A stretch of DNA of 43,588 nucleotides from Deltaproteobacteria bacterium (GCA_013152945.1 JAADFL010000189.1:1-43588), one strand, 5' to 3'; numbered from the stretch's first letter, positions 8,393 through 16,721 are shown. The notes: a model not told the origin generated them from the sequence alone. Numbers and translations are program-made.

Positions 8393-9304
8393 GTGACGCG
8401 TTCAACCTATCAAACCGGCTTCCTGCTTTCACTGATAACAGTATTCCTTTTTCAGCAAGGCTGTCTCATGACAAAGGAAGAAGGAAGGCGACTGGAAGCA
8501 CGATTGAAACACCAGGGCATGCTTGTGCAGGAGCTAAAGGAAACACAACGGCTGGCTCAGAAAAATCTTCGCCATTCCATCAAGGAGGTATTCAAGGAGG
8601 TCAAGGATAGAGACAAGAAGAACATAAAGCACAAATCCGACTTGGTGATGGAGATCCAGGATCTTGAAAAGGAAATTCTGAAGCTGAACGGCAAGGCTGA
8701 AGAAAGCAACTTCAAGCGCGGCAAACTGCAAAAGGAACTCGAAGAAGACCAGGAAGTTATTGCCGCCAGGTTCGCAGATGTGGAGGCAAGGCTTCAGAAC
8801 CTGGAGAAAGCTTTCAAGAAAATCCAGGAGTCCTATACTCAAGACGAGAAAAACTCCAAAGGAAAACTGCTGGTAAAGGCGAATGAACCCAAATCCGCGG
8901 AAGACCGTTACGGGCAAGCATTGGCGGTCTTCAAGCTGGGAGACCAGACCCTGGCCAGGAAGATGTTCCAGGACTTTCTGAAGGACTATCCCAGGCATAA
9001 ACTAGCGGGTAATGCCCAGTACTGGCTTGCAGAAACCTACTATGAGTCCAAGGACTACAAGAAGGCCATACTGGAATTCCAGAAGATCCGGGACAACTAC
9101 AAGAAGACAGACAAGCGCGACGATGCATTGTTGAAACTCGGGTACTGTTTCGCAGCATTGGGGTTGAAAAAAGAGGCAAAGATATTCTTGAAAGAACTGA
9201 TTTCAAAATTTCCCCGTTCAGACTTGAGGAGAGCTGCCAAGGCCAAGTTGAAGCAACTCAGGGGCACAAGAAAGCGATCCAGGCAAAGGCGTAAAATGCA
9301 CTAG
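8393..9304 (+). CDS. CpoB/YbgF-like coiled-coil TPR protein
   Basis: Periplasmic protein of the Tol-Pal system, 303 residues. In Enterobacteria CpoB links Tol-Pal constriction to PBP1B activity. The open frame extends back into the pal-like gene, but GTG 8393 is chosen because it begins 38 nt after the pal stop and directly precedes a hydrophobic signal ending in FQQGC, so it may be lipidated. Residues about 27-160 are a long charged coiled coil. The C-terminal half holds three TPR units: AEDRYGQALAVFKLGDQTLA, NAQYWLAETYYESKDYKKAI and DALLKLGYCFAALGLKKEAK, the classic YbgF C-terminal signature. The Shine-Dalgarno is weak, so the exact start is uncertain. Confidence 0.88.
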   Translation: MTRSTYQTGFLLSLITVFLFQQGCLMTKEEGRRLEARLKHQGMLVQELKETQRLAQKNLRHSIKEVFKEVKDRDKKNIKHKSDLVMEIQDLEKEILKLNGKAEESNFKRGKLQKELEEDQEVIAARFADVEARLQNLEKAFKKIQESYTQDEKNSKGKLLVKANEPKSAEDRYGQALAVFKLGDQTLARKMFQDFLKDYPRHKLAGNAQYWLAETYYESKDYKKAILEFQKIRDNYKKTDKRDDALLKLGYCFAALGLKKEAKIFLKELISKFPRSDLRRAAKAKLKQLRGTRKRSRQRRKMH

Positions 9305-9332
9305 GGCAGCAATTCGAGATTAGGAGCATCCT

Positions 9333-9434
9333 ATGGCAATCAAGATTGAGAAATTGCACGGGAAAAAGGCCGGAACGAATCATTCAATTTCCAATAACAG
9401 ACCAATAACCATAAAAAGTCGGTACAACTCATAG
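9333..9434 (+). CDS. Possible 33-residue small ORF
   Basis: ATG 9333 is preceded by AGGAG (9322-9326) with 6 nt spacing, encoding a basic 33-residue peptide beginning MAIKIEKLHGKKAG and ending SRYNS. It lies between the cpoB-like and the selenoprotein-candidate genes, 32 nt before the latter. No family is recognised and no hydrophobic segment is visible. The good ribosome binding site is the only support; it could be a leader peptide or chance. Confidence 0.3.
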   Translation: MAIKIEKLHGKKAGTNHSISNNRPITIKSRYNS

Positions 9435-9466
9435 ATGAAAGGACCACCACAAAAAAGGACTGGAAC

Positions 9467-11002
9467 ATGAGAAAAGAAGAAGCAAGATTTATTTTCCTGT
9501 CATTGGCCATGGGCCTGGCGTTGACTTGGCCTGGCTGCAACCATGGAGGCAACACTGGAAACCAGGCCTTGTTGCAGAAAAAAAAACCGGCTCTTACAAT
9601 ATTCTATACAGGCAACCTCTGGGGTGAACTCGCCCCTTGTGGGTGAGGAGCCCACAAGCTGGGCGGTCTTGCCCGGCAAGCCGGCATTATAAAAAAATCA
9701 CTGGCCAAGACTCCCTCGTTACTGGCCTTGAGTGGAGATATGTTCACGAGGTATACAAGGCACAGGCTGACCGAAGAAGCAATAAAGGCCAAGGCCCATC
9801 TCATTCTCGGCGTATATTCCAAGCTCGGGGCATGTTGCCTGGTCCCAGGTGAAAGAGACATGGCGTTGGGTACGGATGTACTAAAACAAGTAGCAAGAGA
9901 TGAACATATAACCCTGCTCGCAGCCAACATAGTGACCATCGATGGCGGCAAGCCTGCTTTCAAGGCCTCGTTGCTGAAAAAAGTGGGCTCCACCAATATC
10001 GGCATCATCGGTATCGTGGGTAAGAAAGCGGGCTATGACAGTGAAATGCTTTCCAAAGCAGGCTTGAAGATAACCGACCCATCCCAGGCTGCGAAACGAG
10101 AGGCTGCTGTTTTGAAATCAAAGGGCGCCAAACTCATATTGGCCATCTCCCACCTTGGTTTCGGCGAGGAAGATATGGTGCTAAAGTCTGCGCCGGACAT
10201 CACATTCTTGTTAGGCAGTCACCAGGGCAGGAGACTCACGAGAAAAATAGAAAGGCCCGGAGCCGGACCTGCATGGGTGGCTGATGCCGGTGTTCGCGGG
10301 CAGTACATGGGCCGCATCGACCTGTACCCGGCTGCAAACGGGGAACCCTTTAAACACCTTGAAGACGGGGGCGTGGAAGGAAGACTCAAAAAGGAAATCG
10401 CGAGGCAGGAAAAAACCCTGGAGCGCGAAAAGGCACGGCTGAACAGTCAAGGTGATGTGAAAAAATCCATGGAACAGGAGAAAAGGCGAAGAACTGCCAG
10501 GATCGAATCCCTGGAGCGCAGGATTTCCAGCCTTGAAAAAGAACTTCCGGGATTAAAGAAGGACAGGACCAAGTCAGCTCTTTTTGCCAGGAAGAGTACG
10601 TACCTAAAGCGGTACAAGGAACAAATCCAATCCTTGAAAAAGGCTCCGTTCCCGACTGAAGAAGAAACCAAGAAACGCATCGAAATCCGGCGAAATTCCA
10701 TAAAACAATCTATAGACAGGATGACCAAACGACTAAATGAAAAAAAGAAAGAGCTGAACAAATTGAAGCCGAACGATCCAAATAAGGCTCACTTTATAAG
10801 CAAGGCGATTCCCTTGGACTCCTCGGTCAAGCAGGATCAGAAAATCGCATCCAAGATCAAGGCATTCAAAGCATCAGGGATTCAGGAAAAAGCCATATCC
10901 ACCAAACCGGTGTTACAACGAAAGCAACCCCTTATAAAGCCTGTAATGCCTCTTCATATTCCCCTTGAGCCGAAACACCCGCTGCCGCTGATAAAAAGAT
11001 AG
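9467..11002 (+). CDS. Candidate selenoprotein: metallophosphatase-fold lipoprotein, UGA (Sec) at codon 60
   Basis: Reading from ATG 9467 (AGGA 7 nt upstream) gives 511 residues if the TGA at 9644-9646 is read as selenocysteine. Signal peptide with lipobox-like WPGC (Cys24). The segment YTGNLWGELAPCG-U-G, then KLGGLARQAG and LLALSGDMF, matches the start of 5-prime-nucleotidase-like proteins in which I recall PCGC before GGLARR; the TGA falls on the second Cys, giving a Cys58-x-Sec60 pair. A 7-bp hairpin with a G-starting loop follows 18 nt after TGA. Further fold segments: PGERDMALG, ILAISHLGFGEED and LLGSHQGRRL, where the usual metal ligands are partly changed (GERD for GNHE, SHQ for HxH), so phosphatase activity is doubtful. 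Residues about 310-440 are a highly charged coiled coil. The alternative is a nonsense-mutated gene, but the frame on both sides is intact. Confidence 0.82.
9644..9677 (+). promoter_or_regulatory. Sec UGA codon with bacterial SECIS-like hairpin
   Basis: TGA at 9644-9646. Stem 9658-9664 pairs with 9671-9677 (7 bp, one G-T), apical loop GGTCTT at 9665-9670. The loop starts with G and lies 18 nt after the TGA. As I recall the bacterial SECIS rules, the loop should sit 16-37 nt from UGA with a G in its first two positions; both are met. Confidence 0.75.
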
Positions 11003-11070
11003 GGGTTTCTTAGTAATTCCTAAAAATTATAAACCTGGAACCTGGAACAAGAAGATCTATTAGGTAATTA

Positions 11071-11160
11071 GGCACGTGCCGTCAATTCATGCCAATTGCT
11101 TATTATTGTTGGTGATTCCTGCCTCCGTCCCCTGTTTACCCTGCCTCCGTCCCCTGTTTA
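11071..11160. repeat. Palindrome and 22-bp-period tandem repeat
   Basis: The gap 11003-11219 has no gene. It holds a perfect 10-bp palindrome GGCACGTGCC (11071-11080) and two identical 21-bp units at 11118-11138 and 11140-11160 (CCTGCCTCCGTCCCCTGTTT plus A), separated by one C. The arrangement resembles a remnant of a REP-like intergenic element; no transposase is nearby. CCTGGAA is also doubled at 11034-11047. Confidence 0.7.
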
Positions 11161-11219
11161 CCCCGTCACGCAAAACAGGCCGCGATTTCCGGGGCGTGTT
11201 GCTGTTCACTCGGAAGTGC

Positions 11220-11969
11220 TCAACCAATACTCTCCAGGACCTCGGTCACCCTTTTAGTAACACCTTCATCATTCAATGCTTGAGCCTTCTTCAACAGCTT
11301 TGCCCCGACTTTTTTTGCATCTTCCATGCGACCCTGGCCTTTCAATGCCCCCACCTTGTGCACGCCCGACAGGACCCATAGCAAATCCAGCGAATCCCCT
11401 TGCTCTTCACAAAACTTCTGGGCTGCGCTACTGACGTTTTCCAGGTAAGGCCACCACTCGTTGTGCTCTGCAAAAAGCATTAGGTTCATCCACGACCTGA
11501 CGCACTTTTCCAAATCCCCGAGTTTTTCCGTGGCAATAAAAAGAGATTTTCTCATTGCCTCGTCCATCAACGCTTTCTTACCCAAGGCCCCGAGCACATT
11601 GGCAAATGAAAAAAAATACTCGTACAACACTTCTTCGCTGAAACTATCGAGGTACGGGCCCATGGAGTCATCCGCCAGTAACTCTTCCGCTTCCTCGTAT
11701 CGATCGAGATCCATGAGAGCCCATGCCCTTCTCATCCTTACCTCACCTTTGAAAGATAAAGGCAAATCACCTTTGTAGGACTCGACCCGGTTGAAGAGGA
11801 CATCCCATTCCTTCAATGCAGGTTCTCCTTTTCCATCACCTGACTTTACTTCAAAGGACAAGGTCGCCGCATGTTCAAAGGCTTCCAGCATACCGGCCGG
11901 AACCATTTGAGGGCTTTCGATTTTTACAGTTTCTTTTTTCTTCACGTCTTCTTGCTTGTCTCTGGACAT
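11220..11969 (-). CDS. Helical-repeat (TPR-like) cytoplasmic protein
   Basis: Hypothetical protein of 249 residues, no signal peptide or membrane segment. The sequence is alpha-helical, with TPR-like stretches such as RRAWALMDLDRYEEAEELLA near 80-100 and a C-terminal pair of helices rich in Lys and Ala. The first 20 residues are charged and probably disordered. Start ATG 11969; GGAGG lies 11 nt upstream. It is last of a four-gene unit, 34 nt after rdgB. Function unknown; probably a protein-interaction scaffold (inference). Confidence 0.75.
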   Translation of the reverse strand: MSRDKQEDVKKKETVKIESPQMVPAGMLEAFEHAATLSFEVKSGDGKGEPALKEWDVLFNRVESYKGDLPLSFKGEVRMRRAWALMDLDRYEEAEELLADDSMGPYLDSFSEEVLYEYFFSFANVLGALGKKALMDEAMRKSLFIATEKLGDLEKCVRSWMNLMLFAEHNEWWPYLENVSSAAQKFCEEQGDSLDLLWVLSGVHKVGALKGQGRMEDAKKVGAKLLKKAQALNDEGVTKRVTEVLESIG

Positions 11970-12003
11970 CAGTACACGAACCTCCGTAACTCCGTTCCAA
12001 TCG

Positions 12004-12606
12004 TCATCGGGAACCCTGAAACCTATCGGCCAACAACAAGGCCAGCTCCCTGGCCGCTTTGCCCCTGTGACTTATCCTGTTTTTCTCGTCCTGCTCCAGT
12101 TCAGCCATTGTCCTGTCGCGTCCAATCTCGAAAATAGGATCGTAACCGAACCCGCCTCTTCCCCTTGCACTTGTTGCAATCCTGCCCTCGCATGTTCCCC
12201 GGGCAACCACGGGTTTTCCTCCAGGCTCATAGTACACCATTACGCAGACAAAACGGGCTGTTCTTTTTTCAGGCGGCAACCCTTTCAATTCCGTGAGAAG
12301 CCTATTGTTTCTCTGTTCAACGCTTTTTCCATACCTTGCGGAGAAGACGCCGGGCCTTCCCGAAAGAGCATCCACGACCAGGCCGGAATCGTCTGCAATA
12401 GCAGGCAAACCGGTCTGTCCGGCGGCTTCCCTTGCCTTTTGAAGAGCATTGTCTTCAAAAGTGTCTCCGTCTTCGGCCAGTTCTCCGACTTCCGGATGAT
12501 CGTTCAATGTCTCCAGCTCAATATCGATTCCTGAAAACAACCGGGTTAATTCTCTTACTTTTCCATTATTCCTGGTGGCGAGAACCACCCGTTTCTTATT
12601 CCCCAT
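12004..12606 (-). CDS. rdgB: RdgB/HAM1 non-canonical purine NTP pyrophosphatase
   Basis: Cleaves dITP, ITP and XTP to monophosphates, removing deaminated purine nucleotides before they enter DNA or RNA. 200 residues, the family length. Visible motifs: VLATRNNGKVRE at the N-terminus, EDGDTFEDNALQKA, IADDSGLVVDALSGRPGVFSA, and GRGGFGYDPIFE with the C-terminal KNRISHRGKA. The open frame starts further upstream, but ATG 12606 gives the canonical N-terminus and overlaps the end of rph by 11 nt. The rph-rdgB order is common in bacteria and supports both calls. Confidence 0.96.
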   Translation of the reverse strand: MGNKKRVVLATRNNGKVRELTRLFSGIDIELETLNDHPEVGELAEDGDTFEDNALQKAREAAGQTGLPAIADDSGLVVDALSGRPGVFSARYGKSVEQRNNRLLTELKGLPPEKRTARFVCVMVYYEPGGKPVVARGTCEGRIATSARGRGGFGYDPIFEIGRDRTMAELEQDEKNRISHRGKAARELALLLADRFQGSR

Positions 12607-13327
12607 GTTCGAACTCCTGCAGGACCTCGGCCTGCAATTCAGCCAGGTCCGCGCAACCCTGAATCGCCAATTCGACCATGCCGGACAATTCGGCCGGCGA
12701 CATGTGCCTTCCCTCGGCCGTGGCCTGAACCTCCACCAGTTTTCCACGACCGGTAACCACGAAATTGGCATCTACATCCAGTTTCGAATCCAGGGCATAA
12801 TCGGGATCCACCACAGGTTGATTGTCTTTCAGGCCGACTGATATTGCAGCAACAGAATCGAGTAAAATGTTCTCCGGCAGAATGCCCTCTTTGGCCGCAT
12901 TCTTCACGGCAATTGCAAGGGCCACGAACCCGCCGGTTATGGAAGCGCACCTGGTGCCTCCATCTGCCTGCAGAACATCGCAATCAATTGTAATGGTTCT
13001 CTCTCCCAGCAGGTCCCGTCTTGTTACCGCCCTCAATGAACGCCCGATCAACCTCTGTATCTCCATGGTGCGCCCGCCCTGCCGGCCCCGGACCGCCTCT
13101 CTCTTGGACCGGGTCCCTGTGGCGGCAGGAAGCATTGAGTATTCCGCCGTCACCCAGCCCTCACCCGTGTCCGACAAGAACGGAGGCACCCTGTCTTCGA
13201 TGGTTGCGGCGCAAAGAACCCTGGTTCTGCCGATCTTTATCTCCGCCGACCCGGCGGCGAAGTCGAGCACCCCGGGAATAATCTCAACTCTTCTCAACCG
13301 ATGTTCATCTCTTACGCCTGATACCAT
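12596..13327 (-). CDS. rph: Ribonuclease PH
   Basis: Phosphorolytic 3-prime exoribonuclease that trims tRNA 3-prime ends. 243 residues from ATG 13327. This start is chosen over the ATG four codons earlier because GGAGG lies 5 nt before it, inside the earlier codons. Motifs: RVLCAATIEDRVPPF, GEGWVTAEYSMLPAATGTR, the Arg-rich GRQGGRTMEIQRLIGRSLRA, ITIDCDVLQADGGTR and ITGGFVALAIA, all typical of RNase PH. It is second in a minus-strand unit, 63 nt after the PaaK-like gene. Confidence 0.96.
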   Translation of the reverse strand: MVSGVRDEHRLRRVEIIPGVLDFAAGSAEIKIGRTRVLCAATIEDRVPPFLSDTGEGWVTAEYSMLPAATGTRSKREAVRGRQGGRTMEIQRLIGRSLRAVTRRDLLGERTITIDCDVLQADGGTRCASITGGFVALAIAVKNAAKEGILPENILLDSVAAISVGLKDNQPVVDPDYALDSKLDVDANFVVTGRGKLVEVQATAEGRHMSPAELSGMVELAIQGCADLAELQAEVLQEFEHGE

Positions 13328-13390
13328 TTCAACCTCCATGCCTTGGTCGCCGGGCTCGGGGCAATCCCAAGTCCGGATCCTGGCAAAAGA

Positions 13391-14812
13391 TCAATGTGTA
13401 ATATTGCCACCACCGGGTGACGGCACCTTTGAAAAGATCTGCCTCAGCTTCTGCCCCTTTTCCGGACGTTTGATATCCTGAACCAATTCGATATCCAGAT
13501 TGACCACATCCTCCAAACCGTGCCTCTCAAGATATTGCTGGAAATTGGCAGCCAATCTCTTAGCCGCTTCTTTCTTGTCATACGTGGGATCGCACACAAA
13601 ACGCACCCTTAGATAGTTCTGCCATTCGTGTACGAGCTGGTACTTGATGACCCCGGGAGAATCCAGGAAAAGAACCTCGAAGGGGATCGGCGTATGGGCT
13701 TGGTACACTCCATACTTGTCCCTCAGCCAGACCGTGTCATCAGTGCGTCCCTGTACCTCTATGACAGGCATACTCCTTCCGCACGGACATTGTTCACCGG
13801 TGAACATTACCGAGTCGGTCAGCCTGTACCTTATCACTGGCTGGATAAAATTCGTCAGGTTGGTGATGAGCACATGGTGCGATGCATGACCCGCCGGAAC
13901 AGGCCTGTCTTCCTCGTCCACGGGTTCGATTACGGCATAGTCGGTGTTAACGTGCATCCTGCCCTGGGAGCACTGGTTTGCCAGGACAAGGCACTCGGAG
14001 GCTCCGTATGTCTCGCTGATTATGGAATCAGGGAATGCCTCCTTCAAGACCTGCTTGGCCACAGGAGTAAAAGGTTCGCTGCCGAGAGAGATGAATTCAG
14101 GACTGAAGTTTGCCCTGCCGGCCAATCTTTCATATGCCAGGGATTCTATATAGGTGGGATACCCATGCAAGTAATGCGGCCTGAACTCGTTCAAGGCCTT
14201 TATATTCTCTTCCAACGGAGTGAGCACCGAGTACTGCCTGATATTGGCCAGGAGCGAAGCCGCCTTTGGGCTGTCCAGTGCGAGTTGATACGTAATGTAA
14301 GGCCCGCCGCCTGCAATAACAAAAGCCATTCTGTATCGCCTTCCGAAAGAAAACCTTGCGATCTGGTATGGTGTCAACCGGTCCCTCAATGTTCGTGCGA
14401 AAACCGCCCCTCTCTGGCCTTGCCACGAGCACTTGTCGTTCAGGAAGTAACCCACCTGGCCGGAAGTGCCCGAGGTAACCGAAACAAGGTACTTGCCATG
14501 TATCCAATTCATGGCCTTGTCTTCCATACGCGCTGCATCAAGAACTTCCTCTGCTGTCACGACCCTGTCCGTTATCGTGTCACCGAGCTTCTCCATCATG
14601 GTGACCTTGTCTATTGGCGGCAGGTCTTCCAGTTTGAAGTTGTCCAGATCCAGTCCCTTGTAGAGAGTCGTGTAGAAAGGAACACGCTCCGTTGCATGTC
14701 GCACCAGTCTTTGCAACCTATCCTGTTTCAAGCGTTCGAATTTTTCAGCGCTGTACTTCCTGTCCCTCCAGATCGCGGCCAAGGCGCTTGATATGAAATA
14801 GAAAAAGGACAT
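13391..14812 (-). CDS. PaaK/CapK-like AMP-binding (adenylate-forming) protein
   Basis: Member of the phenylacetate-CoA ligase / CapK branch of adenylate-forming enzymes, 473 residues. The N-terminus has the family pattern RLVRHATERVPFY. The nucleotide-binding loop is SVTSGTSGQ near residue 112, the adenine region SETYGASECLVLA, and the later YRLTDSVMF...CPCGRSMPVIEVQGR matches the Cys-containing stretch of this branch. Substrate unknown: CapK relatives act in polysaccharide or peptide modification, so phenylacetate should not be assumed. No paa genes are nearby; rph and rdgB follow. The promoter at 14845-14873 suits it well. Confidence 0.85.
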   Translation of the reverse strand: MSFFYFISSALAAIWRDRKYSAEKFERLKQDRLQRLVRHATERVPFYTTLYKGLDLDNFKLEDLPPIDKVTMMEKLGDTITDRVVTAEEVLDAARMEDKAMNWIHGKYLVSVTSGTSGQVGYFLNDKCSWQGQRGAVFARTLRDRLTPYQIARFSFGRRYRMAFVIAGGGPYITYQLALDSPKAASLLANIRQYSVLTPLEENIKALNEFRPHYLHGYPTYIESLAYERLAGRANFSPEFISLGSEPFTPVAKQVLKEAFPDSIISETYGASECLVLANQCSQGRMHVNTDYAVIEPVDEEDRPVPAGHASHHVLITNLTNFIQPVIRYRLTDSVMFTGEQCPCGRSMPVIEVQGRTDDTVWLRDKYGVYQAHTPIPFEVLFLDSPGVIKYQLVHEWQNYLRVRFVCDPTYDKKEAAKRLAANFQQYLERHGLEDVVNLDIELVQDIKRPEKGQKLRQIFSKVPSPGGGNITH

Positions 14813-14844
14813 CGCTCTTGTGTTTCACCTCTAAAGCAGACTGG

Positions 14845-14873
14845 AATCTAGCCTGACTGTAAAACCAGGTCAA
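14845..14873 (-). promoter_or_regulatory. Candidate sigma-70-type promoter for PaaK-rph-rdgB unit
   Basis: Minus strand: TTGACC (14873-14868), exactly 17 nt, TAGATT (14850-14845). The start would be near 14838, giving a 25-nt leader before ATG 14812. Confidence 0.55.
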
Positions 14874-15227
14874 GCGCTCCAAACTGTTCAGCCATTCCAG
14901 GGACCGCACAAACTTCGATAAGATTTAGTGTAATAACTATAGTTTTTTTACTTGCGCCACGTTGACTTGTCATTCAATCTCATCCTCAATCGAAACAATA
15001 TAGCAAATAAACCTACAACAGGCCCTTCAACAAGGATAGCATAAGACAGGTTAATAGAAAGGCCACGAGGGGAGTCATTTTCCCGGCGCCCCAAAAAATA
15101 GACAACTCCCCTCCGGATAATGGCAAAAAAACTTTCCTACAGGTTTTTATTGACGAATATAACTTTATAAAAAGTCGAGGGGGGCCTTCATGGAGCCATA
15201 CATTTCAAACTTTTAAACAGTCTTTCC
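14874..15227. other. Gene-free stretch with long inverted repeat
   Basis: No credible gene. It contains a perfect palindrome AACTATAGTT (14935-14944) and an inverted repeat GAGGGGAGT (15067-15075) / ACTCCCCTC (15105-15113) with a 29-nt loop. Roles unknown. Confidence 0.4.
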
Positions 15228-15246
15228 AATCATGGGACCCATAATT
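15228..15246 (-). terminator. Hairpin after the papain-like gene
   Basis: AAT-C-ATGGG pairs with CCCAT-A-ATT (one mismatch), 24 nt beyond the papain-like stop codon on the minus strand. No clear T-run follows, so this is only a weak terminator candidate. Confidence 0.3.
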
Positions 15247-15269
15247 CAAGCTCCGGTTTTTGGAAGCTG

Positions 15270-16682
15270 TCAATAGAGGCCCCTTCTCTTTCTGATGACA
15301 AACAGGACTGTTAAAAACAACGGGCCGAGAGAAACAAGCCCGGCCCCGGACAACTCCATTGCCGAGCATCCCCCCGAACCTCCTCCTCCCGACTCCGAAC
15401 CGGCCGGGTTGAGGACGACTGCTATCTTCACTGTCTGCGTCTTTTCCTTTCCGGATGAGTCGAAATCGGCGATCTTGGTTCCTTGCAAAGTAATGGTTGC
15501 GCTGCCTCCCTGGGAAGGAGCGTCTTGGATGTCTATTCGCAGGCTTGTAGGCGGGTACACGACCGCCAGTCCATCTTGCTGTGAGAACCTAAGCCAATCC
15601 GCATCGCTCTTGATTGTCCATGCCATGCCGTTACCGCCGCAGTTGGCGATTGACAACATCCTGAATCTTTCAGGCTTGTCCGCCGTAAACTGAATTTCTT
15701 CCGGTAGATCGCAAAACTTTGCCTCAACGTCCTCCTTGTAGTCGAGCCTTAATGCGCCTGCTCCAACAGCCGATGTCCCCCACCTCACCCAAAAATGACC
15801 ATCCAGGGCCCAGTTGTAACCCCAGGAGTTCTTGACCTCCCAAGCACGGGTATCATCATCCCAACCTACTATGGCTACTGCGTGCCCTCCTAGCTGTTTC
15901 GCGCCCCTGGACGGTTCGTAGACACCGTCCTTGTAGAAATTCAGGTCGTCATAAACACTCATGGCCGTAGCAATGGGTCGCTGGTACACCTCGAACTTCA
16001 AATGGTCTATTTCGCTCTGGGCCACAGGCGGTCTGTACATAAGGTACACATGGCCGTCGCCTTTAACGCGGCCCGTACAACGCTCGTTCCTGCACGTCAT
16101 GTTCTTGGCTTCGTACGGGTAACATGACTCCCACGTCACTCCGGTGCTCTCCAGGTACTTAAAGAGAGGTTCCCAGGAGTCGCCGCCTTTGCAACCGCCG
16201 AACCCCGGGCAACAGTCGATCAATTCCTGCTCCGAGAAATCACAGTCGTTCTCTGCCGGAATATAAGGTGTACCTTGCCTCCAAAGGTACAGCGCCTCGA
16301 AAGCGCCCAGAAAACCAAAGGCCATGCATGAGCCGCATTGTCCCTGGTTCCTGACTCCTGATACGAACCTGTAACCCTTGACATCCCTCCAGGAAAAGTG
16401 CTTCGGAAGCTTTGCCTTGGACTCGACCGGATTGGGAGGCGCCAAGGGATACTGCTTTATCTCTTCCAGGTACTCACGAAACTTGTCCAAGGGAATCAAT
16501 CTCGCTTTCCGCTCTTCTTCAGACAACTTGCTCCACGGGCTCTCTCCGGCCGTCCAATCCAGGCCTTGCTCCCGTATCCTGGTCTGCACCTCCTCAAGGG
16601 TGAGCTCGTGAGCTCGGACTCCGAAAGAAAGGGTGAAAAAAATTGTAATTGAAGCGATCAACGATGATGTCAGCTTTGCCAT
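15270..16682 (-). CDS. Papain-family cysteine protease with C-terminal sorting tail
   Basis: Exported C1A peptidase of 470 residues. Signal peptide about 1-24, a propeptide-like region 27-90, then the mature domain. Catalytic set: Gln113 and Cys119 in NQGQCGSCMAFG (Met replaces the usual Trp after Cys), His267 in GGHAVAIVGW, Asn285 in KNSWGYNW. Cys-rich substrate-side segments CCPGFGGCKGG fit the fold. An Ig-like region follows (about 325-425). The tail is a Gly/Ser linker, Cys439, a hydrophobic segment and RKRR near the end, closely resembling MYXO-CTERM tails that are cleaved and anchored at the Cys. Start ATG 16682 with AGGAG 8 nt upstream. A palindrome at 16722-16734 lies just upstream. 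Probable surface-attached protease; substrate unknown. Confidence 0.92.
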   Translation of the reverse strand: MAKLTSSLIASITIFFTLSFGVRAHELTLEEVQTRIREQGLDWTAGESPWSKLSEEERKARLIPLDKFREYLEEIKQYPLAPPNPVESKAKLPKHFSWRDVKGYRFVSGVRNQGQCGSCMAFGFLGAFEALYLWRQGTPYIPAENDCDFSEQELIDCCPGFGGCKGGDSWEPLFKYLESTGVTWESCYPYEAKNMTCRNERCTGRVKGDGHVYLMYRPPVAQSEIDHLKFEVYQRPIATAMSVYDDLNFYKDGVYEPSRGAKQLGGHAVAIVGWDDDTRAWEVKNSWGYNWALDGHFWVRWGTSAVGAGALRLDYKEDVEAKFCDLPEEIQFTADKPERFRMLSIANCGGNGMAWTIKSDADWLRFSQQDGLAVVYPPTSLRIDIQDAPSQGGSATITLQGTKIADFDSSGKEKTQTVKIAVVLNPAGSESGGGGSGGCSAMELSGAGLVSLGPLFLTVLFVIRKRRGLY

Positions 16683-16721
16683 TTTGACTTCTCCTATTCA
16701 AGTCCAGGGATATACGCTACC

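Noticed and set aside
13628-14791. 387-codon plus-strand frame opposite the PaaK-like gene.
   Set aside because: The minus strand has clear adenylate-forming enzyme motifs and a promoter; the plus frame has no recognisable domain.
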